A stretch of 64,000 bases of DNA from assembly GCF_000017185.1 (NCBI RefSeq), contig NC_009635.1:312563-376562 (forward strand). Reading direction: 5' to 3'. Position numbers and translations under genes: made by a program. The notes beneath the pieces were generated by a model that was given only the letters and a program-made list of their open reading frames with translations, made no database searches and was not told the DNA's origin. Positions 27,783-37,622 of this stretch are shown here, one piece after another. This DNA comes from Methanococcus aeolicus Nankai-3 (lineage in GTDB: Archaea; AGJL01; Methanococci; Methanococcales; Methanococcaceae). Within the stretch, counting starts at the first letter, position 1. Each line of letters begins with the position of its first letter.

Positions 27783-28463
27783 TTAAATATTCCGTAGGAG
27801 CTCCCTAATAGATTCCTCAACATTTTTTGCCTTTACAACACCTGATGCCAATAAAACACCATCAGCCCCGAGCTCCATAGCAGCAGATACATCCTCCCCT
27901 TTTGATATTCCTGCCCCACATAATATAGTTACAGTTTTATTTAATTTTCTTACTTCATTTACGGTATTTTCTACGATTTCAGGGTTGGCTTTGGATACTG
28001 GAATACCTGAACCTATTAATTCTGGCGGTTCTATTGCCAACATTGTAGGATTCATCACAGCTACGGCTTTTGAAACTACAATATTATTTGTGCATACAAC
28101 AGATTCAAAATTATATTTATTTGCTAAATTTATGGCCTCCTCTAAGTCGGCTAAAACCATTCTTTTTTCCGAGTGATTTAACAAACTTCCATTTAAACCA
28201 CAATCTGCAATTGTTTCTGCAAATACATACCCGGTATTACTTCCAGCACCCACTGCATCAAAATGTTGGGCATAAACTGGAATATTTACATTATCCTTAA
28301 CTGTTTTTAAGTCTAAATATTGGGGGGCTACACCAATTGAAATTCCGCTTTCTTCCGAAATTTTTTCACATGCTTTTGCTATATTTAATCCTTTTTTTCC
28401 CACACTTTCTGAATATGTTTTATAATTTATAATGATAATTGGAGAGTTAATAATAATCACCAT
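27783..28463 (-). CDS. tpiA: Triosephosphate isomerase (archaeal type)
   Basis: 226 residues, the short archaeal form. Catalytic residues: Lys in INYKTYSES (about 14), His in LLNHSEKR and Glu in AIEPPELIGSG; the phosphate loop is ILCGAGIS and LLASGVVKA. It interconverts dihydroxyacetone phosphate and glyceraldehyde 3-phosphate in gluconeogenesis. The N-terminus (MVIIINSPIIIINYKTY) is some 6-9 residues longer than usual; GGTGA overlaps the annotated ATG, so the true start could be just downstream at a non-ATG codon. Confidence 0.92.
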   Translation of the reverse strand: MVIIINSPIIIINYKTYSESVGKKGLNIAKACEKISEESGISIGVAPQYLDLKTVKDNVNIPVYAQHFDAVGAGSNTGYVFAETIADCGLNGSLLNHSEKRMVLADLEEAINLANKYNFESVVCTNNIVVSKAVAVMNPTMLAIEPPELIGSGIPVSKANPEIVENTVNEVRKLNKTVTILCGAGISKGEDVSAAMELGADGVLLASGVVKAKNVEESIRELLRNI

Positions 28464-28522
28464 CGATTGAATATTATTATATACTTATTTTATTTTTATA
28501 ATTATAATTAATTATTAATTTT

Positions 28523-29338
28523 TTATTTTTTAATTACTTTTAAAGCTTCTTCCACATCCGCATTTTCATGAACAACCATTGCCGTAGCCTTTGTAATTCC
28601 AATAACATCTTTATGCTGGAAGACATTTCTACCAGAAGCTACACCGGCCCCTCCTGCTTCAATAGAATCTTTAACCATTTGTAAATATTCCGCATCTGTG
28701 GATTTTGCACCGCCTGCTATAATAATTGGAGCCGGGCAACCTTTTACAACATCCTTAAATGAGTCAATATCGCCTGTGTAATTTGTTTTTATAATATCTG
28801 CCCCCAATTCTGCCCCCAATCTTGCAGCATGAGCTACAAATTCTGGGTCTTTTTCGTCCGTTATTTTTTCTCCTCTTGGATACATCATAGCAATAAGTGG
28901 CATGCCCCAGTATTCGCATGTTTCAGCTATTTTTCCCAAATCTTGGTACATCTGGCAATCTGTGGGAGCTCCCATATTTACATGCACAGAAACAGCATCT
29001 GCCCCCATTCTTATGGCTTCCTCCACGCTTGTAACTATTACTTTTTCGTTTGGGTCGGGGGATACCCCTGTTCCTGCGGATAAATGTATTATTAAACCGA
29101 TATCTTTGCCGTATCCTCTGTGCCCGTGTCTAACTATTCCTTTATGAACCAATACAGAGTTTGCACCGCCCTCTGCAACGGAGTTTATTGCAGTTCGCAT
29201 ATCCTTTAATCCTGCAACAGGTCCAGATGATACACCATGGTCCATAGGAATAATTACGGTTTTTTCTGATTTTTTATCGAATATTCTTTCTAATCTTATT
29301 AATTTTCCTGTATTTTTGATATTGTTAAACATTTTCAT
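28523..29338 (-). CDS. aroA': 2-amino-3,7-dideoxy-D-threo-hept-6-ulosonate synthase
   Basis: 271 residues of the class I aldolase (DhnA) type, very close throughout to the M. jannaschii ADTH synthase MJ0400. It starts the archaeal shikimate route from aspartate semialdehyde and 6-deoxy-5-ketofructose phosphate. The Schiff-base Lys is in [11 protein letters not shown] (about 184); [10 protein letters not shown] and HGHRGYGKD are family motifs. The start is MKMFNNIKN, with GGTGG 4 bases upstream; the longer frame only adds its own ribosome binding site. Confidence 0.92.
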   Translation of the reverse strand: MKMFNNIKNTGKLIRLERIFDKKSEKTVIIPMDHGVSSGPVAGLKDMRTAINSVAEGGANSVLVHKGIVRHGHRGYGKDIGLIIHLSAGTGVSPDPNEKVIVTSVEEAIRMGADAVSVHVNMGAPTDCQMYQDLGKIAETCEYWGMPLIAMMYPRGEKITDEKDPEFVAHAARLGAELGADIIKTNYTGDIDSFKDVVKGCPAPIIIAGGAKSTDAEYLQMVKDSIEAGGAGVASGRNVFQHKDVIGITKATAMVVHENADVEEALKVIKK

Positions 29339-29409
29339 AATTCCACCGACTAACATAATAATATTTATGATATAATGACATATTTCAATTGTATTTGTAG
29401 TTTATATAT

Positions 29410-29584
29410 TATAGTCTGTTCGAGAACTTTTTGCATCTCAAAATCGCAAAGCGATTTTTACGATTTTAAAAAAGCAAAGCTTTTTTATAACAATGTCTAT
29501 TGTATAATCCAATATTGTAAAGTATTATGTTTAAATATTAATATACTAAGACCTTAATGGAACAGACCTTCCGAACAGACTATA
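29410..29584. repeat. 175-bp MITE-like element carrying a two-hairpin module
   Basis: The ends TATAGTCTGTTCG (29410-29422) and CGAACAGACTATA (29572-29584) are exact 13-bp inverted repeats. Inside, CATCTC (from 29434) leads to hairpin AAAATCGC-AAA-GCGATTTT (29440-29458), TTACGA and hairpin AAAAAAGC-AAA-GCTTTTTT (29468-29486). Nearly the same 80 bases recur at 59967. No transposase is encoded. Confidence 0.85.
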
Positions 29585-29628
29585 TATTTGATATTATTGC
29601 TTTGTTATATAATTTATTATTATATAAA

Positions 29629-30321
29629 TTATTCTATTCGATATATATCGACTGGAACATTTATAAACTTCTTTTTATGGAATTCGTATATTTTTGATAT
29701 CTTAAAATCCGCTTGAAATATATTTGTGATGTTTCTGTTTTTACTTTCTATATAATTTATTATAAAATCTCTTGTGGGTGTGTTATGTATTGTGTATATT
29801 ATATCCCCTAATTCCAATGCCTTCTCTAAAAATATCCTATCTGCATATTTTTTTTGTGAGCCGAACGGTGGATTTTGTATTATTATATTTTTGGCTTTAT
29901 TGCCCTCTTTATTATTTTCATATAATTTATATTTGCTTATAAATTCCATATCAATATTTTTTACATCCTCTTTGATAAATTGAATATTTTTAACAATATC
30001 TGTTATTTCGTCATTAGAGTATAATTTATTTATTATTTCAAGGTTTTTTAAATTTTTTAAATTATATTGTGCCGTATTTAGGGTTTCTTCGTCAATATCA
30101 ATTCCGATTACTGAATTTGCACCCATTAATTTTGCACCTATTGAAAGTTTTCCAGTTCCACAACCCAAATCAATTACAAAATTATTTAAAATATCTTCTT
30201 TTGCAAAAAATAATATTTCACTTGCCAACTTTCCTTCCATCGTATATTGTTCTAAATTTGATTTTGGATTAGGGTGCGGTTTTAAATTATCTAAAATCAT
30301 TTCTAAATATCTTTTTTTCAT
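29629..30321 (-). CDS. METTL5-like RNA adenine methyltransferase
   Basis: About 230 residues with a Rossmann SAM motif (FVIDLGCGTGKLSIGAKLMG) and the amino-methyltransferase motif NPPFGSQKKYADR (about 155-167). This arrangement matches archaeal METTL5-type enzymes, which make N6-methyladenosine in small-subunit rRNA in eukaryotes; the target here is inferred. The start is MKKRYLEMIL because GTGAG precedes it; the longer frame adds seven residues without a site. Confidence 0.82.
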   Translation of the reverse strand: MKKRYLEMILDNLKPHPNPKSNLEQYTMEGKLASEILFFAKEDILNNFVIDLGCGTGKLSIGAKLMGANSVIGIDIDEETLNTAQYNLKNLKNLEIINKLYSNDEITDIVKNIQFIKEDVKNIDMEFISKYKLYENNKEGNKAKNIIIQNPPFGSQKKYADRIFLEKALELGDIIYTIHNTPTRDFIINYIESKNRNITNIFQADFKISKIYEFHKKKFINVPVDIYRIE

Positions 30322-30378
30322 AATCTCACAAAATATCGGCATAAATATATAAAAAATTTAAAAAAAATAAAAAAGAAA

Positions 30379-31599
30379 TTATAATGCGTCAAGAGTCATT
30401 TCCATAATTTTATCAACTGCTTTGGCAAGTTTTGGCGGTAATCCTTTTATATCGACACTTAAAAATCCTTTTATAATTAAAGAGGTAGCTTCGTCCACTG
30501 TTAATCCTCTTGACATTAAATACATCAATTGGTCTTCTGCGATTTTTCCAACTGCGGCTTCATGAGACAAGTCAAGGTTTGTTTTTTTAGCTTCCAACTC
30601 TGGAACAGCATGAATATGTGCATCATCTGATAATATGAGTCCTCTACATTCCAAATGTCCTTTTACATCATCATTTGCACCTACAAGATGCCCTCTTGCG
30701 ATTATCTTGGAGTTATCTACTACAATAGTTCTTGAAATCATATCCGCAGTACTGTTTTTACCATCTAGAATTACTCTTGAACCCATGTCCATTACAGAAT
30801 TTCCTGACCCATATGCCACGGTTTGGAATGTTGCACTTGAATTATCTCCTTTACAGTGTGCCGTAGGATAGCTTTGAATGGATTTAACCGGTGATAGTAC
30901 TACATAATTACTTATAAATACTCCGTTTTCCTTAATTTGAAGTCCTGTTCTTGGTCTTACATGAACATTTTCTCCCCAATCATGTATCATAGTGTATGTT
31001 AATTTTGCATCTTTTCCTACATAGAATTCTGAAACTCCAATGTGGAGTCCGGATTTAATATGTGGTGAGGTTGCACAACCTGTAATTACATTTAATTCTC
31101 CTCCTTCTTCCACAATTATTATATTATGAACATTTTGAGAGGAGCTCTCTTCACCAATTAATAAACATGTTTGTAAGGGTATGGTTTCTTTTACTCCCTT
31201 TGGAACCCTTATAAAAAATCCTTCTGTTAGTTCCAATGCAGTTCTTGCTGCATATTTGTCTTTAATATCAACAACATTCCATAAATATTCATCTAAATTA
31301 TATTTTTCCAATGCCTCAGATATTGGTATCATTTCAATTTTTGATTCAATTTTTGAATAAACTGCTTTATTATTTACTTGAAGATATGAACCTATGGTTG
31401 CTTTTTCCTCGGTATCGATTCCAAGTTGTGCTAATTTTGATTTATATTCTTCATCAAGTTCGGCAAAGGAATCTATTGATATGCCTCCTTTTTCTATTTT
31501 ATAGTCTTCAAGATTGATATCTTCTCCAAATGGTGCCGGAACATCTTTATATTTTTGTGCCTGTTCCAGTATTTTTAATGTTTTTTCTTTTGATAGCAT
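30379..31599 (-). CDS. sufB: Fe-S cluster assembly scaffold SufB/SufD
   Basis: About 406 residues of the SufBD family. The beta-helix region is evident ([20 protein letters not shown] ... [14 protein letters not shown]), and the end has [19 protein letters not shown]. Archaea often have a single SufBD that works with SufC. I start at the ATG preceded by GAGGTG; this makes a 25-base overlap with the end of sufC, indicating coupled translation. Confidence 0.9.
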   Translation of the reverse strand: MLSKEKTLKILEQAQKYKDVPAPFGEDINLEDYKIEKGGISIDSFAELDEEYKSKLAQLGIDTEEKATIGSYLQVNNKAVYSKIESKIEMIPISEALEKYNLDEYLWNVVDIKDKYAARTALELTEGFFIRVPKGVKETIPLQTCLLIGEESSSQNVHNIIIVEEGGELNVITGCATSPHIKSGLHIGVSEFYVGKDAKLTYTMIHDWGENVHVRPRTGLQIKENGVFISNYVVLSPVKSIQSYPTAHCKGDNSSATFQTVAYGSGNSVMDMGSRVILDGKNSTADMISRTIVVDNSKIIARGHLVGANDDVKGHLECRGLILSDDAHIHAVPELEAKKTNLDLSHEAAVGKIAEDQLMYLMSRGLTVDEATSLIIKGFLSVDIKGLPPKLAKAVDKIMEMTLDAL

Positions 31600-32315
31600 G
31601 CTATGCACCTCTTATATCCGTGGTTTATTAGATTATTAAGAATTTCTCTTGGATTTCCAGAACATGAAATTACTCCATCACATAAAACATGAGCTTTATC
31701 AACTTCCATAAAATCTAAAATATGTCCCATGTGTGTGATGATTAAACCACTTTTATTTCTTTCACAAATTTTCAGTTCTTTATCGAGCAATTTATTAATT
31801 GTATTTCCAATTAATTCTACATTCTCAACATCTACTCCACTATCTGGTTCATCAAACATGATAAAATCTGGATTTTGGGAATATATTTGAAGTATTTCAG
31901 ACCTTTTTACCTCTCCTCCGGAGAATCCTACATTTACCTCCCTATCCATGAACTTTTCAAAGTTCAAATGTTTTACCATTTTTTCAACATCTTCCCAATC
32001 TCTTTTTGATATAATTTTTAAAAGATTTTTTAACTTTACTCCTGAAATTGCAGGTGGGCTTTGGTAGGATATACCTATTCCAAGTTTTGCCCTTTCATGC
32101 ATCGGCATGTCCGTAATATCTTTTCCATTAAAATAGATGCTACCATTTGCAACCTCATATTTTGGATTTCCAAGTATTGTATTTATCAATGTAGATTTAC
32201 CTGCTCCATTTGGACCAAATAATACATGAGTTTCTCCTTTTTCGATGTGTAAATTAATATCGGTCAATATTTCTTTATCTCCTATTTTTACACATAAATT
32301 TTCAATTCTAAGCAT
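31575..32315 (-). CDS. sufC: Fe-S cluster assembly ATPase SufC
   Basis: 246 residues. Walker [11 protein letters not shown], signature GFSGGEVKR (about 129-137), Walker [13 protein letters not shown] and switch His in [10 protein letters not shown]. SufC is a cytosolic ABC-type ATPase that drives scaffold changes in SufBC2D-like complexes, without membrane partners. First gene of the sufCB operon; a GTGAT-like site precedes the ATG. Confidence 0.93.
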   Translation of the reverse strand: MLRIENLCVKIGDKEILTDINLHIEKGETHVLFGPNGAGKSTLINTILGNPKYEVANGSIYFNGKDITDMPMHERAKLGIGISYQSPPAISGVKLKNLLKIISKRDWEDVEKMVKHLNFEKFMDREVNVGFSGGEVKRSEILQIYSQNPDFIMFDEPDSGVDVENVELIGNTINKLLDKELKICERNKSGLIITHMGHILDFMEVDKAHVLCDGVISCSGNPREILNNLINHGYKRCIACYQKKKH

Positions 32316-32688
32316 CTGTTAATCACCATTTTGATAAATAAGATGTATTCGGAAGTTTATCCTCGCAGGTCATAAATATTTGTGATACTCCATTAAATTT
32401 TATTCTGCGGAGCTCCGAACGAACTACAATAAAATATTTTGAAATGTATTTAATAAATATATATTTATTATTTTTAGTTATATGGCATATATAAATAAAC
32501 AACAGAAACTATAATTCCAAATATCTATCATTTACTACATATAATATATGTCACAATAAATTATATTTTCGACCTATTTAAAAATTGTTTATTATAAAAT
32601 ACAATATTATTGATTACAATCTTTATTTATAAATAGATGTTGATTTATGATTTAATATTACAAAAAATTATTAACATAATTATATATT
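32316..32688. other. Intergenic region between sufC and afpA
   Basis: About 370 bases upstream of sufC. One CGGAGCTCCG palindrome lies at 32408-32417. The rest is AT-rich with several TATA-like tracts that may hold the suf promoter. I see no gene, RNA or further repeat. Confidence 0.5.
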
Positions 32689-33243
32689 TTAATCGTTAGT
32701 ATCGACATATTTTAAAATTATTTCTCTTATATCATCTACGCCATCTAAAATTGTAATGCCGTCCATTTTTCTTAATTTATCAACATTCTCTACATCTTCT
32801 TTTCTAATATATAACTTCAAAGTTTTTCCACTGGGAATTATTGTTTCAATTTCTCCCATTTTATTATCTGGTGGGTAAATATATGTAGGAACCTTTGCTT
32901 TAATACCTTGGGCAATGGAATTTGTAATAAGAGTATCGGCTATGCAATGAGATACCTTTGCAACAGTGTTTGCAGTGGTTGGAGCTACGATAAAAATATC
33001 ATATTTTCCAGTTTGCAATTTTCCCGGTAAAAATGGGGCATTTGCATCTACTTCTAATCTAATGTCATAGAATTCATCCATTATCAAATTCCAAAGTTTA
33101 TACCACTTTAAAACAGCCTTTGCACTTTTTGAGGCATATACATCAATATCTAAATTATATTTATTTTTTAAATCAATCATCATATGGACTATTTCCTCTA
33201 TCTTATCTCCACATCCGGTAATGCCCCATGCAATTTTAACCAT
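32689..33243 (-). CDS. afpA: Archaeoflavoprotein AfpA
   Basis: 184 residues of the flavoprotein family close to AfpA: KIAWGITGCGDKIEEIV at the N-terminus, FIVAPTTANTVAKVSHCIAD in the FMN-binding region and TYIYPPDN. The characterised AfpA from Archaeoglobus takes electrons from ferredoxin. Its neighbour is an iron-sulfur flavoprotein (33318), a plausible redox partner. It opens the oxygen-defence block on the minus strand. Confidence 0.85.
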   Translation of the reverse strand: MVKIAWGITGCGDKIEEIVHMMIDLKNKYNLDIDVYASKSAKAVLKWYKLWNLIMDEFYDIRLEVDANAPFLPGKLQTGKYDIFIVAPTTANTVAKVSHCIADTLITNSIAQGIKAKVPTYIYPPDNKMGEIETIIPSGKTLKLYIRKEDVENVDKLRKMDGITILDGVDDIREIILKYVDTND

Positions 33244-33317
33244 GATTTCACCTTTATTACAATATATCTGTGCGTATATATTTTACTATATATATGTTAT
33301 ATATATGCATAACCTAC

Positions 33318-33911
33318 TTAAACCCTATTTTTGGACAATGTATTATAAAATTTATTTAAAGTTTTTCTTAATACCCTTAATCCTTCTTCATCTTTCATAA
33401 TTCCGTCCTTTCCTTTATCCTTTGACCAAAATGTAGCACCCAAATTTGCACCAAATGAACCTCCGCCTACCGGAATCATTTCATTTATCATATAAAAGTC
33501 ATGGATTGTTCTTAATGCTATTTCCTGTCCACCGTTTCTATCTCCTCCAATCGTTATGCCCATTCCAATTTTACCATTTAAAACCTTTGGATTTTTTGCA
33601 ACTATTGCCCTACTTCTATCCATCATAGTTTTTAGCTGTCCAGTGATATTGCCCTGATAAACCGGAGCTCCCATTATTATTCCATCCGCCCATATTAAAT
33701 TTTCATAAACTTCATTCATATCGTCCTTATGAATACAGCCCTCTTTTTTTCTTATACAGTAATCGCAATGCATACAGAATTTTATTTCTTTCCGAGCAAC
33801 TGAAAAATACTTAATTTCGCATCCTTTTTCTTTTAAATAATCCAATGCATAATTCACTGCATAATTAGTACCCTGTAATCTTGGACTTCCACTTATGCCA
33901 AAGATTTTCAT
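33318..33911 (-). CDS. isf: Iron-sulfur flavoprotein (Isf-like NADPH-dependent FMN reductase family)
   Basis: 197 residues: a flavodoxin-like fold starting KIFGISGSPRLQGTNYAV, with the compact cluster motif CMHCDYCIRKKEGC (about 46-59) and GAPVYQGNITGQLK. Isf proteins of methanogens move electrons between ferredoxin and oxidants including O2 and H2O2. GGTGA precedes the ATG. Located between afpA and the FprA region. Confidence 0.88.
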   Translation of the reverse strand: MKIFGISGSPRLQGTNYAVNYALDYLKEKGCEIKYFSVARKEIKFCMHCDYCIRKKEGCIHKDDMNEVYENLIWADGIIMGAPVYQGNITGQLKTMMDRSRAIVAKNPKVLNGKIGMGITIGGDRNGGQEIALRTIHDFYMINEMIPVGGGSFGANLGATFWSKDKGKDGIMKDEEGLRVLRKTLNKFYNTLSKNRV

Positions 33912-33968
33912 TATCTCACCATTTAAATATATAAAAAAATAAAAAAATAAAATAATATATTATTTATA

Positions 33969-34256
33969 TTATAATTCTTCTTTTTCCTTCTTTTCGATTA
34001 CACATTTATTGGATAGCTTTATAGCCAAATCCTCAAAATCTTTTATTGGAAAATCTGAATCAAGCATTAATTTAACTAATTCTCCTGCTTCGATATCCCC
34101 ACAAGGCAATGATAAACCACAAGGTAGTGCATTTGCTAATTCAACTTTACTTTTTATTGGAAATACGGCTTTATTTTTAAAGAATTCAGCTAATTTTAAT
34201 TTAAACTCTTGAATATCTTTTAACGGTTCATACAATGGATGGTTTGTTGTTATCAT
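33969..34256 (-). CDS. MTH865-family small protein
   Basis: 95 residues. The pattern FPIKSKVELANALPCG ... CGDIEAGELVKLM ... FPIKDFEDLAIKL, with two similar halves, resembles the MTH865 family (structure known, function unknown). It sits inside the oxygen-defence block, between isf and fprA. Upstream lies a simple ATT repeat (34268-34300). Confidence 0.7.
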   Translation of the reverse strand: MITTNHPLYEPLKDIQEFKLKLAEFFKNKAVFPIKSKVELANALPCGLSLPCGDIEAGELVKLMLDSDFPIKDFEDLAIKLSNKCVIEKKEKEEL

Positions 34257-34321
34257 ATCTTATCACCAAATAACTATTATTATTATTATTATTATTATTA
34301 TATAATTTTTGTAATCTGTAT

Positions 34322-35500
34322 TTATAAAATATCTTTTGATAATTTTTTTCCAAATTCATGACATTTTTTAATATGCTCTTCTTTTGGAACAAATTTACAT
34401 TTTAAACATTCATCATCTATAATCTTAAAGTTTAATTTTTCAAAGGATTTTTTTATAACTTCTGTTGCCATTTCCATCCATCCGTAGGAGCCAAATGCAG
34501 CCGCTATTTTACCATCTGGTTTTAACCCTTCTAGGTATGCTAAAAACATTGCAACAGGAGGATACACATTTGAGTTTAATGTTGGGGAGCCGATTAAAAT
34601 ATATTTTGCATCTAAAATCTCCCTCATTATCGTATTCATCGGAGTTCCGGAGATGTTATAAATTTTTACTTCAACCCCATTATCTAGCAATCCATTTCCT
34701 ATGGCATGTGCTATTTTTTTGGTTGAATCGTACATGCTATCATAAGCTATAACTGCCTTATTTTTACACTCTCCAGACGACCACTCCAAATATTTGTTTA
34801 AGATTTTTTCTATTTCTTCTTTCCATATTATTCCGTGGGAGGGGCAAATATATTCAATATCTAAATCATTTACAGTATTAACTGCGTTGGGTATGAGCAT
34901 TTTATATGGCAATAATATATTTGCAAAATATTCCTTTGCATCTTCAAAAATTTCTTCAATATTTCCAAGTTCATAGTCAAATCTTTCTGATGTTGCTACA
35001 TGCTGTCCAAAAGCATCATTCGAGAATAAAATTTTGTCCTCAATGCAGTATGTAACCATATTATCTGGCCAATGAAGCATCGGAGTTTTTATGAATTTTA
35101 AAGTTCTTTTTCCAATGTTTATCTCATCGCCAGTATCCGCTATTACAAACTCCCAATCATCTGTATTAAATTGAAGCTCCAAATGTTCCTTCCCTTTCTC
35201 ATTTGTAATGACCTTTGCACCAGATAATTTAACAATTTTATCAATACATCCGCTGTGGTCTTTTTCTGCATGATTTGCCACTATGTAATCAATGTCCCTT
35301 GGGTCAATCACTGTTTTAATACCACCTATTAACTCTTCAAACATATAATGTTTTGCAGAATCGATTAAAACATTTTTTTCATCCACTATTAAGTATGAAT
35401 TATAGGAGCTCCCCTTTGAAGTTTCATATCCATGGAACTCTCTAACTTCCCAATCCACTGAACCACTCCAATATATGCCATCTTTTATTTTAACTACCAT
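34322..35500 (-). CDS. fprA: F420H2 oxidase (A-type flavoprotein FprA)
   Basis: About 392 residues. The N-terminal metallo-beta-lactamase-like diiron domain has HAEKDH (about 83-88), FSNDAFG and CPSHGIIW; the C-terminal flavodoxin domain starts KAVIAYDSMYDSTKKIA. It reduces O2 to water with F420H2. I start at MVVKIKDGIYW, preceded by GGTGA; the longer frame runs back through an inverted repeat. Key gene of the oxygen-defence block. Confidence 0.93.
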   Translation of the reverse strand: MVVKIKDGIYWSGSVDWEVREFHGYETSKGSSYNSYLIVDEKNVLIDSAKHYMFEELIGGIKTVIDPRDIDYIVANHAEKDHSGCIDKIVKLSGAKVITNEKGKEHLELQFNTDDWEFVIADTGDEINIGKRTLKFIKTPMLHWPDNMVTYCIEDKILFSNDAFGQHVATSERFDYELGNIEEIFEDAKEYFANILLPYKMLIPNAVNTVNDLDIEYICPSHGIIWKEEIEKILNKYLEWSSGECKNKAVIAYDSMYDSTKKIAHAIGNGLLDNGVEVKIYNISGTPMNTIMREILDAKYILIGSPTLNSNVYPPVAMFLAYLEGLKPDGKIAAAFGSYGWMEMATEVIKKSFEKLNFKIIDDECLKCKFVPKEEHIKKCHEFGKKLSKDIL

Positions 35501-35517
35501 GAATATCACCTTGTTGC

Positions 35518-35563
35518 GGAGCTCCCTACAATATTTAGTATTCATAATATTACAGGGAGCTCC
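35518..35563. repeat. Inverted repeat bracketed by two GGAGCTCC palindromes
   Basis: GGAGCTCCCTACAATATT (35518-35535) and AATATTACAGGGAGCTCC (35546-35563) are imperfect inverted repeats of 18 bases. It lies just upstream of fprA and may form a strong hairpin or cruciform, perhaps acting as terminator of the upstream DsrE-like gene. Confidence 0.6.
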
Positions 35564-35625
35564 CAAACATAACACACTATAAATTGTAAATAATTATAAT
35601 ATAAAAAAAATAATATAAATTATAA

Positions 35626-35976
35626 TTAAAACTTAATTACATTAAAACCTTCATCTAAATATTTCTTTAAGCTTATATGCCCAAATAAATCATTTTCAAC
35701 GGTTAGATTATCTTTTATATCGCCCAATACGCCAAACATACTTGCACAGGCTTCACAAACTACAAAATTATCCATTAATTGTTTAGCATGGTTTGAAAAT
35801 GGGTGTTCTTCATTTAACAAATCCTTCGCCCAATTAACTCCTTCGCCCTCAAATATTATTTTTACATCTTCTCCTTTTTCCTTCATTTCATTTGCAAATA
35901 ATAGCACATGCAACATCAAAGGCATATTTGGCTTATCGTTGTGAGTGTAAGAAAACACTAAAAATGCATTTTTCAT
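35626..35976 (-). CDS. DsrE-like protein
   Basis: 116 residues with a DsrE/F fold pattern (AFLVFSYTHND; MLHVLLFANEMKEKGEDVKI; VVCEACASMFGV). A conserved cysteine region (CEACA, about 74-78) could carry sulfur, as in sulfur-relay relatives. Location between fprA and rubrerythrin suggests a redox or sulfur-handling task in stress. Exact role unknown. Confidence 0.75.
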   Translation of the reverse strand: MKNAFLVFSYTHNDKPNMPLMLHVLLFANEMKEKGEDVKIIFEGEGVNWAKDLLNEEHPFSNHAKQLMDNFVVCEACASMFGVLGDIKDNLTVENDLFGHISLKKYLDEGFNVIKF

Positions 35977-36011
35977 AATATATCGCCCCTTTAATTATTA
36001 TTTAATTATAA

Positions 36012-36599
36012 TTAGTATTTTTCACACAATATTTCAAAATACTTCGCTGGATGACTGCAAGATGAACATTCTTTTGGTGGTTCATTTCCTTCATGCGTAT
36101 ATCCGCACTTCCTACAAACCCACTCAACCGGTTCATTTTTCTTAAAAACTGTTCCATTTTCAACTTCTTTTAATAATTTATTAAATCTATTCTCATGATG
36201 ATTTTCAGCAATTGCAATTGCCCTTAATCGTTCTGCAACATCATTCAATCCTTCTTTTTCTGCTATTTCAGCAAACTTCGGATACATTTCAGTATGTTCA
36301 AAATGTTCCCCTTCAATTGATGCCATTAAATTTTCAGCAGTATTTCCTAAAACAGTTGGAACTTCAACATCATTTACAGTTATTGAATTCCCCTCAATGT
36401 TGTATTTATTTTTTAATTCGGTAATTAAATAGAACAGCCACTTAGCATGTTCCCTTTCATTCTCAGCAGTTAATAAAAATATCTCGGATATTTGCTCATA
36501 TCCCTCCTGCTTTGCAATTTTTGCATAGCATGTATATCTATTCCTTGCCAAGCTCTCCCCAATATATGCCTTTATTAAATTTACAATTGTTTCGTCCAT
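36012..36599 (-). CDS. rbr: Rubrerythrin
   Basis: 195 residues. The N-terminal ferritin-like four-helix domain has diiron ligands in EREHAKWL and EGEHFEHTEMYP, with a second EN(H)H motif later; the C-terminal rubredoxin domain has CRKCGYTHEG and CSSCSHP. It reduces H2O2 using rubredoxin-type donors. Length and domain order are standard. Confidence 0.95.
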   Translation of the reverse strand: MDETIVNLIKAYIGESLARNRYTCYAKIAKQEGYEQISEIFLLTAENEREHAKWLFYLITELKNKYNIEGNSITVNDVEVPTVLGNTAENLMASIEGEHFEHTEMYPKFAEIAEKEGLNDVAERLRAIAIAENHHENRFNKLLKEVENGTVFKKNEPVEWVCRKCGYTHEGNEPPKECSSCSHPAKYFEILCEKY

Positions 36600-36687
36600 A
36601 TTTATACCTCAGTCCAATCCACATATTCCCAAAAAATTACAGAGTAATAATCTGAATATAAAATAAAAAGTAGGATAATTAATTAAT

Positions 36688-37332
36688 TTATTCCAATTTT
36701 TTACAGCAAAGCCACCAATCAAGGCATTCTATTTCTCCTTTTTCAGCGGCTTCCTTTCTACTCTTCATTTCTTCAACCGTGGAAGCAGGGGGGACTATTA
36801 CTTTATCCCCAATAATCTCATTGTTGGGCCAGTTTGCTGGAAGCGCCACTCCTTTATCGGATGTTTGAAGTGCTTTAACTAATCTTATTATTTCATCGAT
36901 ATTTCTTCCAGCTTCCTGTGGATAATATAATATTGCCCTAATTGCTCCCTTATCATCTACAATAAATACAGCTCTAACTGTGTTATTACCTTTATATGGG
37001 CTCACCATACCTAATCTTTCAGCCAACTGTCCCCTATCATCTGCGACTACTGGGAATTCAATATCAACATCCAAATTATCCTTTATCCACTCAATCCATT
37101 TTAAATGGCTGAATACCTGGTCTATACTTAAACCTATTAATTCAGTATTTAGCTCCTTAAATTGGTCATATCTATTTTGAAATGCCACAAATTCAGTGGT
37201 GCAAACTGGTGTAAAGTCCGCAGGATGACTAAATAAAACAAACCATTTACCTTCAAAGTGTTCCGGTAATTTTATTGCTCCTTGTGTAGTTTTAACTTCT
37301 ACTTCAGGGAATTTCTCACCTATTAATGGCAT
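36688..37332 (-). CDS. Peroxiredoxin (1-Cys/Prx6-type, archaeal)
   Basis: About 214 residues. The peroxidatic Cys is in [13 protein letters not shown] (about 35-47), and the Prx6-type C-terminal arm ends [12 protein letters not shown] with further cysteines. The family start is [11 protein letters not shown], with GGAG upstream; an in-frame ATG 36 bases earlier (GGGGGAT upstream) would add [12 protein letters not shown], two extra cysteines, and is a serious alternative. It removes peroxides, probably with the thioredoxin or NADH-linked donors nearby. Confidence 0.92.
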   Translation of the reverse strand: MPLIGEKFPEVEVKTTQGAIKLPEHFEGKWFVLFSHPADFTPVCTTEFVAFQNRYDQFKELNTELIGLSIDQVFSHLKWIEWIKDNLDVDIEFPVVADDRGQLAERLGMVSPYKGNNTVRAVFIVDDKGAIRAILYYPQEAGRNIDEIIRLVKALQTSDKGVALPANWPNNEIIGDKVIVPPASTVEEMKSRKEAAEKGEIECLDWWLCCKKLE

Positions 37333-37407
37333 TTTATATTCTCCAATGCAACATATATCTTCATGCATAATTTATCCCCCCAATATTTTTATGTTTTTTA
37401 ATTTTAA

Positions 37408-37599
37408 TTAAAATTTACTTTCATTATTCGGTGTCCTTGCAACCAATTTTGGGTCATAACCTTGACATCCACATTCCGGAGTATAACAAGTTACATCATA
37501 AAAAGTGCAAATTTCGCCACAATTTGGGCATTTTTCAGGCACCTTATTGGCCTCGGCCTCGAATAAGTATCCACAGTTGGAACATTTCCACCATGCCAT
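37408..37599 (-). CDS. Small rubredoxin-like metal protein
   Basis: 63 residues. A rubredoxin-type knuckle pair (CSNCGY at about 6-11 and CPNCGE at about 24-29) is followed by a further Cys set (CYTPECGC). The first part would bind Fe or Zn as in rubrerythrin C-terminal domains. It probably carries electrons or stabilises partners among peroxiredoxin, rubrerythrin and ferritin genes on either side. Confidence 0.8.
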   Translation of the reverse strand: MAWWKCSNCGYLFEAEANKVPEKCPNCGEICTFYDVTCYTPECGCQGYDPKLVARTPNNESKF

Positions 37600-37622
37600 A
37601 ATATCACCTACATTTTAGAATA

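Noticed and set aside
34268-34300. ATT trinucleotide run as a regulatory or phase-variable tract
   Set aside because: It lies in a spacer of very AT-rich DNA, where such runs are expected, and is not inside a coding frame or a clear promoter.
37333-37368. N-terminal extension [12 protein letters not shown] on the peroxiredoxin as the definite start
   Set aside because: It has a possible ribosome binding site, but family members begin at the later Met; I keep it only as an alternative.
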